A DNA stretch of 64,000 bases from Spirochaetia bacterium UBA6919 (GTDB lineage Bacteria > Spirochaetota > UBA6919), in contig DKAT01000114.1 in the NCBI GenBank assembly GCA_002450905.1, forward strand, positions 1 through 64,000, in the 5' to 3' direction. Within the stretch, counting starts at the first letter, position 1. Every line of letters begins with the position of its first letter. The notes below the pieces were generated by a model. It saw nothing but the letters and a program-made list of their open reading frames with translations, searched no databases and was not told the origin of the DNA. This document shows positions 9,058 through 17,469 of this stretch, in pieces. The position numbers and the translations under genes were made by a program.

Positions 9058-9664
9058 ATTAAAAATACCTATTCCATTGAATGAGATTACGAAATTGAAG
9101 GTCGGGGATAAAGTCCTGTTAAGTGGTATATTAATCACCGCACGGGATGTAGCCCATAAATATATGATAGAACAATTCGTCAAGAAAGATCCTTCGGGTG
9201 CTGATAAAGCTCTTTTCAACCGATTGAATAAATATCTTCATGAGGGAGTTATCTACCACTGTGGACCAGTTGTTAAACAAGAAGGGAATAAATATAAGTT
9301 CCTTGCAGCAGGCCCTACAACAAGTATCAGGGAAGAGCCCTATCAAGCTGACGTGATGAAATGTTTTGGACTTCGTGGGGTGATTGGAAAAGGAGGTATG
9401 GGTGAAAATACCTTGTTGGGATGCATTGAAAACAAGGCAGTGTATTTCCATGCGGTGGGTGGGGCTGCAGCACTAATCGCACAGAGTGTTAAAGAAGTGA
9501 TTGGGGTTGAGAAACTAGATTTTGGAACCCCTGAAGCTTTCTGGATTATTCGGGTAGAGGATTTCCCCTGTGTTGTGACGATGGACAGTCATGGAGGATC
9601 ACTTCATAAGGTGGTGCAGAATCAATCGAAGGAAAAATTAAATAACCTGTTGGGGTTAAAATAG
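9050..9664 (+). CDS. class I fumarate hydratase (or tartrate dehydratase) beta subunit
   Basis: This 204-residue beta subunit matches the C-terminal half of FumA/TtdB: KVGDKVLLSGILITARDVAH, HCGPVV, AGPTTSIREEPY, GKGGMG, and a final catalytic-region DSHGGSLH. It uses a TTG start at 9050 preceded by CGGAGGG, overlapping the alpha gene by 8 bp. Both subunits therefore use TTG with strong Shine-Dalgarno sequences. Together with the alpha subunit it forms the oxygen-sensitive TCA-cycle fumarase. Confidence 0.93.
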   Translation: MIKLKIPIPLNEITKLKVGDKVLLSGILITARDVAHKYMIEQFVKKDPSGADKALFNRLNKYLHEGVIYHCGPVVKQEGNKYKFLAAGPTTSIREEPYQADVMKCFGLRGVIGKGGMGENTLLGCIENKAVYFHAVGGAAALIAQSVKEVIGVEKLDFGTPEAFWIIRVEDFPCVVTMDSHGGSLHKVVQNQSKEKLNNLLGLK

Positions 9665-9764
9665 TTATTTTATCACAAGAATAATACCAATAGGATATTT
9701 AGAAACAATAATACTACAATAAATATGAATTCCCTCCTGATTAGGATAGAATAATGAAGGTAAT

Positions 9765-11138
9765 ATGCAGATGGAATCTCTTAGACTAACTATAATTATT
9801 CTCTTCATTATCATTTTATCCTATACCCATGGATTTTCTAATGAGAAACAGGAAATCACTATTCCACTTTCGATCAAATTGGCAGTTCTTTACGATCCCC
9901 CACTCAAGCGCCTAAAATATGATCATCGGGTATATCAAGCCCAGTTTGATGAGGCACAAAAAGCTTTTTATCCCAAAATAACTACAGAATTAAAAAGATC
10001 TCACGCCATCACATTTACAAATCCCAGTGGTGCGACTATCCTTACTTTCGACAATAGCCTTGAAATACCTATATACGATCGTGCACTTATTTATAAAAAA
10101 AAGAGAAGTAAATATGAAATTCTATTGAATCACATCAAGATACAGAAGCGATTGAATGATCTTTGCAAGGAGATTATCACGATGTATTATTCCATTTTAA
10201 ATTACAAAGCCCTTGCCAAAGTTAGGAAAGGAGAGTATACTAAGGCAAAAGAATCTTTTGAACTGATGAAAAAGAAATTAAAACACCAGAAAGCCCTTCC
10301 ATTAGATGTTCTCCTCACTAGGGGACTTATGTTACAAAATAAGTATAGTTTAAAGAGTGCCATCCATGACTTTCATGAGGAGAGAAAAAAATTATTGGAT
10401 AAGATGAATCTCAAGGGGAATTATATATTAAGGAAGGGAGTCGTTAATCTACCCCCTACAAAGGATATTGAGAAATTAGTCCAGATAGGATTAAGTCACC
10501 GCAATGAAATACGTGAGAAACAGTATCAGCTACTGACAAACAAATCAATTCTGGAAATAGAGAAAAGTATATTTTACCCCAAAGTTACCCTCCAAAGTAG
10601 CCTCCTACTCACCAGTATTGATAATTACAGCCTGAAAGATCGATTGGACTGGTCTTTATTTGTAATTATATCCATGGCACTGCTGGATGATCTGACATTA
10701 TCTACCAAGGGCGGAGGATATAAGGATTATCGGGTGGATACTCCTCAGGATGAGGAATCTGTGAAGCTCACCCTATTTGGTGGCACTTCCACACGAGCGA
10801 ATCGATTGAGGGCTGAAGCCAATATCCGTGGTTTAGAGGATGAGTTGAGAGACCTTCGATTAAGTATCAGACAGGAAATTACCAAGGCATATAATGATCT
10901 TATTGAAGCCTTGGATAATTTAAAATTATCCCGTATCAACCTGCAAATTGGTAAGGGATTGGTCAGGAAAGCTGAGTCAGAATATAAAATAGGACGCAAG
11001 GGATTAGAGGATGTTATCGAGGCAAAGGAGAAAGATATCCGTTATAAGATCGAGCACCAGCAGGCGATATTAAAAATACAGCTCTCCGTTATGAATCTCA
11101 GATGGGCAATCGGCACCCTATGGAAAGATTATTTGTGA
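9765..11138 (+). CDS. TolC-family outer membrane channel protein
   Basis: This 457-residue protein has a signal peptide (about residues 1-26, ending HGFSNEKQ) and two long helical halves typical of outer membrane efflux proteins: YQAQFDEAQKAFYPKI and, near the end, NRLRAEANIRGLEDELRDLR and YKIGRKGLEDVIEAKE. It would form a trimeric channel through the outer membrane and periplasm. No membrane-fusion protein, RND pump or ABC exporter is adjacent, so its partner is elsewhere. Transcription may read through from the fumarase genes (100 bp gap). Confidence 0.85.
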   Translation: MQMESLRLTIIILFIIILSYTHGFSNEKQEITIPLSIKLAVLYDPPLKRLKYDHRVYQAQFDEAQKAFYPKITTELKRSHAITFTNPSGATILTFDNSLEIPIYDRALIYKKKRSKYEILLNHIKIQKRLNDLCKEIITMYYSILNYKALAKVRKGEYTKAKESFELMKKKLKHQKALPLDVLLTRGLMLQNKYSLKSAIHDFHEERKKLLDKMNLKGNYILRKGVVNLPPTKDIEKLVQIGLSHRNEIREKQYQLLTNKSILEIEKSIFYPKVTLQSSLLLTSIDNYSLKDRLDWSLFVIISMALLDDLTLSTKGGGYKDYRVDTPQDEESVKLTLFGGTSTRANRLRAEANIRGLEDELRDLRLSIRQEITKAYNDLIEALDNLKLSRINLQIGKGLVRKAESEYKIGRKGLEDVIEAKEKDIRYKIEHQQAILKIQLSVMNLRWAIGTLWKDYL

Positions 11139-11509
11139 TGTCTTATTAAAATATGTATATGGCTATTAAAAATCCCTGGTTGAAACAATGTTTAGCGGGA
11201 ATTGTCCTGAAATAGGACATGTACCATATTGGTACATATAAAAATAAATTCAAAAAAAATTATTTTATACTTGACTTTTCATAAACCCGATAATATTTAT
11301 AACTTATATTATCACAACAGGACTAAGCAAATAAATATTACAACTTTAAATAATTGTGTAGGGTTCAAACCAGAGGCAACACGCAAATCAGATTCCCTCT
11401 ACACTAGGATAAAAGTGAAATAGATCTAGAAAAGCCCTTCAGGAAAGGATTAAAAAATATTTTAAGACGGATATAAAGGTTTATGATGTTTTCTTTGGAA
11501 GGACAATTA
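11139..11509. other. intergenic region with inverted repeats
   Basis: No credible gene is visible; a short open frame here has no ribosome site and no recognisable features. The region holds the perfect inverted repeat at 11219-11237 and, directly before it, GTCCT-GAAAT-AGGAC (11204-11218). Confidence 0.5.
11219..11237. promoter_or_regulatory. perfect 8-bp inverted repeat, possible operator
   Basis: ATGTACCA-TAT-TGGTACAT is a perfect 8+3+8 palindrome, immediately preceded by a second small hairpin. There is no T-tract, so an operator or mRNA structure is more likely than a terminator. No regulator gene is adjacent. Confidence 0.35.
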
Positions 11510-12121
11510 ATGAAAAGGAATATATCTATGAATAACATAATCTGTCAATTTTTTATTCTTATCCTTATAATAAACATCTTCTTCTTACAATGCTCAACAC
11601 CTGCTCAACAGAGAAATGATGAATCCCAGAAATATAAGATAAAATATAGAAATGTTACATACAAAGGCTTGAAGTCCTTATTAAAATTATATAAAGAACC
11701 CAGTTATGACTATTATAGAAATGATCAAATTTCCTATAGATTGTTTTATATATCCAGCTTCCCCATCAGAAATTATATGGTTCGTTTTGATATTTTTGAA
11801 AACAATTCAGGAATTATGCATTTCAAGAATACAAAGAAGGAAGGTGATAATTATGTATTAAATCAAACAAATAAACAATCATTAACCTTTAGACAATGCA
11901 AGGCAATTCCGGTAGTATTTAATAAATTAAATTTTTGGCACACCCCCCATAAAGATCCACATTATACTCCAAATTATTACAGTAGAGATGGGTATGTTGT
12001 TATACTTGAAGGTTTTTATTGGGGAAGATACCATTATGTTGAAGATTATAATGGCAATAATAGAAAAATACGTAAAATGGTGAGATACATTGATAAGTTA
12101 TCAAGAGATCTTAGATATTGA
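11510..12121 (+). CDS. lipoprotein of unknown function
   Basis: This protein of about 203 residues has a lipoprotein signal peptide: basic KRNISMNN, a long hydrophobic stretch and a lipobox-like FFLQCSTP. The frame opens earlier at 11483, but ATG 11510 has AAGGA at 11499-11503 and gives a normal signal length. The mature part is rich in Tyr/Asn/Lys and holds NDQISYRLF and SRDGYVVILEGFYWGRYHYV. These are recognisable again in the broken gene directly downstream, so the two are tandem paralogues. Function unknown. Confidence 0.7.
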   Translation: MKRNISMNNIICQFFILILIINIFFLQCSTPAQQRNDESQKYKIKYRNVTYKGLKSLLKLYKEPSYDYYRNDQISYRLFYISSFPIRNYMVRFDIFENNSGIMHFKNTKKEGDNYVLNQTNKQSLTFRQCKAIPVVFNKLNFWHTPHKDPHYTPNYYSRDGYVVILEGFYWGRYHYVEDYNGNNRKIRKMVRYIDKLSRDLRY

Positions 12122-12151
12122 TAACTTACTTTAAACAGGAAGGATAGACAA

Positions 12152-12769
12152 TTGTTCAAGCTAATTTTATTCATAATACTTATATCCTTAGGATGTAATT
12201 CTCAAAATATACAGTCAGATAACGAAGATGGGTTAAAAAAATACAGGAATGAAGCTTATTTTATAAATAAATATCTAAAATATTATAATGAATTAAGCTA
12301 CGTTTATTATTAGGGTGATAAAATATCCTATCGTTTGATTGTAGATGGAGTTTGGGGAGAATATTTAATGCGAATTGATATTGATAAGAAAAACATTTCC
12401 ACTATTACTATAAAGACTGTAAAATACATTAACAAGAATGATTTTAAAATAGTTTCTAAAACACATTTTCTATCTAAAAGATTAGTAAAATACTTTCTAA
12501 AAGAGATTCACATTTTTTGGAAAGAAAAATCTATTTATAGCACCAGAGAGAATAGTCCGACTAGGGATGGGATACTTTGAATAGAAGGAATTGATAAAGG
12601 TAAATATTATTATATTAAAAGACAATTATACACTATAGATTTTGTAGAAACGGTTGTTATGAAAATAGAGCGAATATTTAAAAAAGTATATGATAATTGT
12701 AAACCGAAATCTAGCAGGATTCAATTAAGAAAAAATAACATTATAAACAATATTGTTTCTACAAATTAA
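12152..12769 (+). pseudogene. broken tandem paralogue of the upstream lipoprotein gene
   Basis: One frame runs from TTG 12152 (ribosome site AGGAAGGA) to TAA 12767-12769 but is interrupted by TAG at 12311 and TGA at 12578. The start encodes a lipoprotein signal with lipobox ISLGC. After the first stop comes GDKISYRLIVDG, matching NDQISYRLF of the neighbour. Around the second stop, TRDGIL*IEGIDKGKYYY matches SRDGYVVILEGFYWGRYHY. Frame is preserved throughout, so decay is recent and by point mutation. Two different stop codons argue against recoding. Confidence 0.75.
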
Positions 12770-12831
12770 ATACGATGCATATGGTAATAGTAAAATATGA
12801 CTATAAAAAAATTATTCATTTGAGGAAATAT

Positions 12832-13083
12832 ATGAGCTTTAATCCTGTTTCAAGGTATGATTTTACTAATCCTCTCTACCGTGATATTTTAAAAAAATAT
12901 TATACAAAAAAAAATGATGTGTATGAATTAAACATTAATTATAACTTTTCTAATGAGGAAAAGTCAAAAATTATAGATTATCTTCGTTTGACACAATATT
13001 ATGAAGGTTTTGAGAATCATGCTGAAACTATAGTCTACTTATTTTACAGAGTATTAACAGGATGCAGAGAAAGAAAATATTAA
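12832..13083 (+). CDS. short hypothetical protein
   Basis: This open frame gives about 83 residues starting MSFNPVSRYDF. ATG 12832 is chosen over 12775 because GAGGA lies just upstream. It is rich in Tyr, Asn and Lys and ends YRVLTGCRERKY. No family is recognised. Given its place after a decayed gene it may itself be a remnant of a larger gene. Confidence 0.35.
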   Translation: MSFNPVSRYDFTNPLYRDILKKYYTKKNDVYELNINYNFSNEEKSKIIDYLRLTQYYEGFENHAETIVYLFYRVLTGCRERKY

Positions 13084-13165
13084 AATGATTTGAATTAAAT
13101 ACGTATGGTATAATTCTCCTGATAAAATAAAAATGATTTATCAATCAGAAGTTCAAAATGTCATT

Positions 13166-14161
13166 CTATTTTAAATATGTTGATTCGCCCAAAAAAAGAT
13201 AATCAATTTTTGTTGACGCTATTTCCAGCGCAGAATAACGACGAAGAATTCTTATCACACGGTATAAATCTTTCTTCTGGATCACCAAATTGATGTTCAC
13301 AATAGATTTATTCTTATTGGAGAGAGATAAAGATTGAGACAGGGTAAAGGTATTGATTATAATATCATCTTTTAAGAGGGCATCGTGGATTTCATGTTCT
13401 ATTTTCTCGGGATTTATACACTCAATATTTGTCATAACCCTGATGTATTCTCTGGCTCGAAGACGACTGTTTATTGTATCAATGAACTGTTCGAGAATTA
13501 ATTGGTGATCATTATCCATACCCTTGATAATATCAATATTTCCAATAAGACAGGCTTCCGATTTAAGGATTGTCCCATTATCCACAATTTTCAAATGATT
13601 TTCCCGTAGTGTAGTCCCTGTGCTAGTAAGATCGATAATAATATCCGCAATCTTGAGCTGGGGTGTAATCTCAAGAACTCCTGAAACATCAATCAGCTTA
13701 TAATTATAGATATTATGATCCTGGAGGAACTTTTCCGTAAGCTTCTTGAACTTTGTGGCTATACGAATATTCCTTGATTGCTTATCCAGACTCCATTTTG
13801 CAGAGAGATCTGCAAGATCATATATAGAACTTATATGGATCCAGCTTTCAGGAACAGCTAAAACCAGATTTGCTTTTCCATAGCTTAATCCATGAATAAT
13901 AACTCGTACAGGATCGTAAGGTATCTTCTGCTCCTCAACAATATCCAAACCTGTTATCCCTATATGAGCTGTGCCTTCCCGAATTTTCTGGGGGATATCT
14001 TCCGCTCGTTGAAAGAGAATATCAATACCTAAAGCCTTAATAGCCCCTGTATATTGACGATCACTTGCACGTGACACAGGGAAACCACATTCACCAAGAA
14101 AATCCATGGATGCCTGACCTAATGATCCTTTGCTGGGAAGTGTTAAGACTATTTTATTCAT
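13166..14161 (-). CDS. hisG: ATP phosphoribosyltransferase, long form
   Basis: HisG catalyses the first step of histidine synthesis (ATP + PRPP to phosphoribosyl-ATP). The 331-residue protein begins IVLTLPSKGSLG and has GITGLDIVEE in the first lobe and the PRPP-binding DLTSTGTTLRENHLK in the second. About 100 residues follow the core, with a beta-alpha pattern resembling the C-terminal histidine-sensing domain of long HisG enzymes. Directly upstream (47 bp) is a HisZ-like gene. HisZ normally partners the short HisG that lacks this domain, so the combination is noteworthy. Confidence 0.93.
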   Translation of the reverse strand: MNKIVLTLPSKGSLGQASMDFLGECGFPVSRASDRQYTGAIKALGIDILFQRAEDIPQKIREGTAHIGITGLDIVEEQKIPYDPVRVIIHGLSYGKANLVLAVPESWIHISSIYDLADLSAKWSLDKQSRNIRIATKFKKLTEKFLQDHNIYNYKLIDVSGVLEITPQLKIADIIIDLTSTGTTLRENHLKIVDNGTILKSEACLIGNIDIIKGMDNDHQLILEQFIDTINSRLRAREYIRVMTNIECINPEKIEHEIHDALLKDDIIINTFTLSQSLSLSNKNKSIVNINLVIQKKDLYRVIRILRRYSALEIASTKIDYLFLGESTYLK

Positions 14162-14207
14162 AATATTCCATAATTAATACCAATATCATGGACGTAATGC
14201 TTTGTTG

Positions 14208-15674
14208 TTATAATATCCATTTATCTTTAAAATCCTCAATAGATATATTTTCCAGGGAACCATCACCGGGATAAAAGATCAACAGTTGATTTTCCTTCAT
14301 ATTCTTGTTGTATATTACTACTACATTAGGTTTCCTATTGATGATATGATCTTTCATCTCACTGAATAAATGCTGAGAGAATTCTGTATATACGATCTTC
14401 TTGTTCCGACGGAGATTTTCAAATAATATTAAAAGTGCAGATGGAATAACATCCCCTTCTATAAAGCAATAGATATCGATCGATTTTATAGGTATATTAC
14501 AATTACTCTTATTCAGACAGATTTCCAATAATTTATCCAGATGAAATGCAAATCCAAAGGCTGATATAGATTGCTCATTGTCTACTTTCTTAATGAGATC
14601 ATCGTATCGACCACCACCGCAAAATGTTTTAGAGGAAGATGGAATATCAATTTCAAACACAGTGCCTGTGTAGTACTGGAGATTACGTCCAAGACTGAAA
14701 TCAATGATAATATTTTTTTCCTGAATACCCATAGAAATTAATGATTCACAAATCAACTCAAGATTATTTATGTGGGAATCTTTAATATGATAATCCTTTA
14801 AAAGAGATTTAGCCTTTGATATGGCTTGGCTTGGTGCTTCACAAATATTCTGGAGCTTGAATGAAAAATCGATTATCTTCTGAATAGACTCATATTGGTT
14901 TTGACGCTTGATCTTGGTTAAGATCCCTTCTACAACATCCTCAGCTTCATCAAGGTCTTCAGAAAAGTGCGGATGGATCATATGAAGGAGCTTGGTCAAC
15001 AGAGTTTTCTCCTCTTCTACTGATAGTTTTTTGAGTATATTGAATATATCTTTGTATTCATCCTTAATAGCAGAATAATTTAATATATCATTCATTGTCT
15101 TGATAAAGAAATCAGGATCTTTATCTTTTCTCCTCAAGTTCTCTAAAAAGAAATTCTTGAAAGCCAGATCCACATCCAGATGATTCACAAGATGAGTGAT
15201 AATTCCCAGATTCCCAAGGGTGAGCCTATAATCAGATATTCCAATCTCTTCAAGACACCTGCAAGCCATCCTTATACTCTCAGCATCACTCAAAATACTC
15301 TCTATTCCGATCCATTCTGTACCGATATGGGTGAACTCGTGATAATCATTTCTATCTTGAAGATTCCTGAAGACCTTTCCACTATAGGAATATTTTGATG
15401 ACATTAAGTTATTTTCTGATTGAGACAAATAATATCGGATCACAGAACTGGTAATCTCGGGTCGCAAGGCAAGTTCCATCCCCTGATGATCCTTAAAAGT
15501 ATATATCTGTGATTTGAAGCGATCACCGAGCTTCTGGAGAAAAAGATCACTGGATTCTATGATAGGCAAAGAAATATTCTGATATCCATAAGTTTCAAAC
15601 ACGCTCTGAAAACGATTTCTTATCATTTCAAGGATAGAATATTCATCTGGAGTATAATCTTTGAAAACGGGCAT
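14208..15674 (-). CDS. hisZ: HisRS-like ATP phosphoribosyltransferase regulatory subunit (HisZ-like)
   Basis: This 488-residue class II synthetase-fold protein has motif 2 region YSGKVFRNLQDRNDYHEF and HIGTEWIG, LTLGNLGIITHL in the position where HisZ proteins have LGH, and GRNLQYYTGTVFEID replacing the RGLDYYTG of true histidyl-tRNA synthetases. These changes and the adjacency to hisG favour HisZ. However, the catalytic arginine position is kept (R of GRNL), and a C-terminal anticodon-binding-like domain (about 395-488) makes it longer than ordinary HisZ (~330-390). A histidyl-tRNA synthetase is therefore the alternative. Confidence 0.72.
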   Translation of the reverse strand: MPVFKDYTPDEYSILEMIRNRFQSVFETYGYQNISLPIIESSDLFLQKLGDRFKSQIYTFKDHQGMELALRPEITSSVIRYYLSQSENNLMSSKYSYSGKVFRNLQDRNDYHEFTHIGTEWIGIESILSDAESIRMACRCLEEIGISDYRLTLGNLGIITHLVNHLDVDLAFKNFFLENLRRKDKDPDFFIKTMNDILNYSAIKDEYKDIFNILKKLSVEEEKTLLTKLLHMIHPHFSEDLDEAEDVVEGILTKIKRQNQYESIQKIIDFSFKLQNICEAPSQAISKAKSLLKDYHIKDSHINNLELICESLISMGIQEKNIIIDFSLGRNLQYYTGTVFEIDIPSSSKTFCGGGRYDDLIKKVDNEQSISAFGFAFHLDKLLEICLNKSNCNIPIKSIDIYCFIEGDVIPSALLILFENLRRNKKIVYTEFSQHLFSEMKDHIINRKPNVVVIYNKNMKENQLLIFYPGDGSLENISIEDFKDKWIL

Positions 15675-15997
15675 GATGTTAATTTATTTTCTCATTAGTT
15701 AATTACATTAGAAGTACGAGTTTATATCCTTAATAGATAATGTTATCGTATTTTCCATTGCATCGGAATAAATATAATACTTTGATCAGGATTATTAAAC
15801 ACATTCTATTCAGCCAGGATGAAACGGGGAAATCACTCAAAAGATAATTACGAACCTAAATTAAACAACAAATTATAATAAGTATTATGCCAAATCCAGT
15901 TTCTAATAATTAGATATCAAATATCATTCTTAATTCAGAAGGATAGAAAAACATTTATCCCATCATTTATCATATTCATACAGACTGAGAGCAGAAA
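15675..15997. other. intergenic region, nothing recognised
   Basis: These 323 AT-rich bases lie between the start of the HisZ-like gene and the end of the LRR gene, both on the minus strand. They presumably carry the hisZ-hisG promoter. I see no open frame, repeat copy or hairpin worth reporting. Confidence 0.5.
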
Positions 15998-17172
15998 TCA
16001 ACGCCGTTTCCATCGGGAAATAATATTACAATTGGGAAGAGCTTTCTGCAAATCCTGAAACCCTTTTTGGGTTAATTGAGTGTTACCAATGTCAAGAAAT
16101 TTTAATTTCTGAAGGGCTATCAAATGTTTTATACCTCGATCAGTTATTTTAGTAGATGATAAATTTAGTTCAGTTAAATGATTCAGAGACATAAAATAAG
16201 GTAGTCCTAAGTCACCCATATTTGTATCGAGTAGTGATAGCTTGGTTAGTTCTTTTAATTGATTAAGATGACCTAAGTAAAATAATCCCTGTTTAGATAT
16301 GCCTGTATATCGTAATCCAAGATAGGATAATTTCTTAAATCCAAGAAGATACTTTAAACCCCGATTGATAATTCTACTCACATCAAGATCAAGACGGGTT
16401 AATTCGTAAAGGGAATTTAAATATTGGAGACCTTCTCCGTTAATGGAATTTTTTCCAATACCTAATTTCCTCAACTGAACAAACCCCTTCAAATGCTCCA
16501 TACCACGATCGGTAATATGAGTACTGAATAATCGAAGTTCCCTTAAATTCTTAAGATCCCTTAGATGACGGAGCCCTTTATTGGTTATTCGATTGGAACT
16601 TATATCTAATCCTTTCAGTTGTTTAAATCTTTTTAGATCAATTAACTTCTCATCCGTCAGTTGGGTACGACTTATATTTAAATAAACCAGTTCCCTAAGA
16701 CTTTTTAGTTGAATTAAACTACTTTCTGTTAACTTAATTCCATATAATTTAAGTGATTTTAATGTCTTAAACTTACAAACTATGTCTATGCCAATATCCG
16801 TAATTTGGGTTTCCCCTATATTAAGTTTTTCTAGGGATTTAAGATGTTTTAAATATTCTATACTCACATCAGTGATTGGGGATTTTCTATAACTTACACC
16901 CGATAAATTAAGTTCCACAAGGCTTTTTAGATTAATTAAATGGATCAAATCCTCATCGACTATATTATCTTCACACAATTCCAGTTTCTTTAATGCCCCC
17001 AACTCCTCAAGGGAATAATATTTTCTAAGACCCCTCAGCCACTTCTGAGTCGCGTGGATATCCGATCTCCTGATCTTCCCCTCTGAGCTGATTTATCTCC
17101 ATCGGATCCCGCACATGCCAAACTGAACCCTAAGATGTAGCCTAATATCATGACAAATTGATTTCTCATCAT
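15998..17172 (-). pseudogene. leucine-rich-repeat lipoprotein gene with a frameshift
   Basis: The 3' frame (TTG 17002 to 15998, 334 residues) encodes about a dozen 24-residue leucine-rich repeats (HLKSLEKLNIGETQITDIGI type) and ends LPNCNIISRWKRR. Upstream in the same frame, without a start codon, is ATQKWLRGLRKYYSLEELG. This matches TQKWLKQWGKYYTIDQLK of the intact LRR gene at 54431. The missing start lies in another frame: ATG 17172 or 17169 encodes a lipoprotein signal peptide (RNQFVMILGYILGFSLACAG) that stops at 17035. One indel between about 17040 and 17085 would restore a single exported LRR protein. Confidence 0.72.
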
Positions 17173-17469
17173 CCCCAAACCCCAAAATAATCATCATTTC
17201 CTCAATAAATATAGTTCGTTGATACTAAACAACCAAGAATTATTTCATGAAGAGATTACACAATTTTCATAATCTTCTCTATAATCATCAATAAGCCTGG
17301 TACCCCAATACTTCTGTAACGAAACAGTATCGGAATCAGAATTTTTAGTTCCGATGGTTCTTAGGTTCATTGCCTTTAGTTTAGAATCACATAAAACAGG
17401 TTTAAATGAAGAATCTTATTAATAATAGAATGATTGGATAAATTTTTGTTTATAGAAAGAAGTGTTGTA
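17173..17469. other. intergenic region with palindromic repeat
   Basis: No gene is visible. The region contains a 27-bp repeat copy (17329-17355) and an imperfect hairpin around 17248-17281 (GAAGAGATTA against TAATCTTCTC) without a T-tract. Confidence 0.5.
17329..17355 (-). repeat. 27-bp dispersed near-palindrome, copy 2
   Basis: The arms are ATCGGAA and TTCCGAT around TCAGAATTTTTAG. It is the reverse-complement orientation of copy 1, so on the coding strand of its minus-strand neighbours it reads in the CT...GA form. It lies between the adenylate cyclase (upstream) and the LRR gene (downstream). Confidence 0.8.

Noticed and set aside
11229..11423. 64-residue open frame downstream of the TolC-type gene
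   Set aside because: It has no ribosome site and low-complexity composition, and it starts inside the palindrome at 11219-11237.
12311..12580. Possible stop-codon recoding in the lipoprotein paralogue
   Set aside because: The two interruptions are different codons (TAG and TGA) and no recoding signal is visible; pseudogenisation is simpler.
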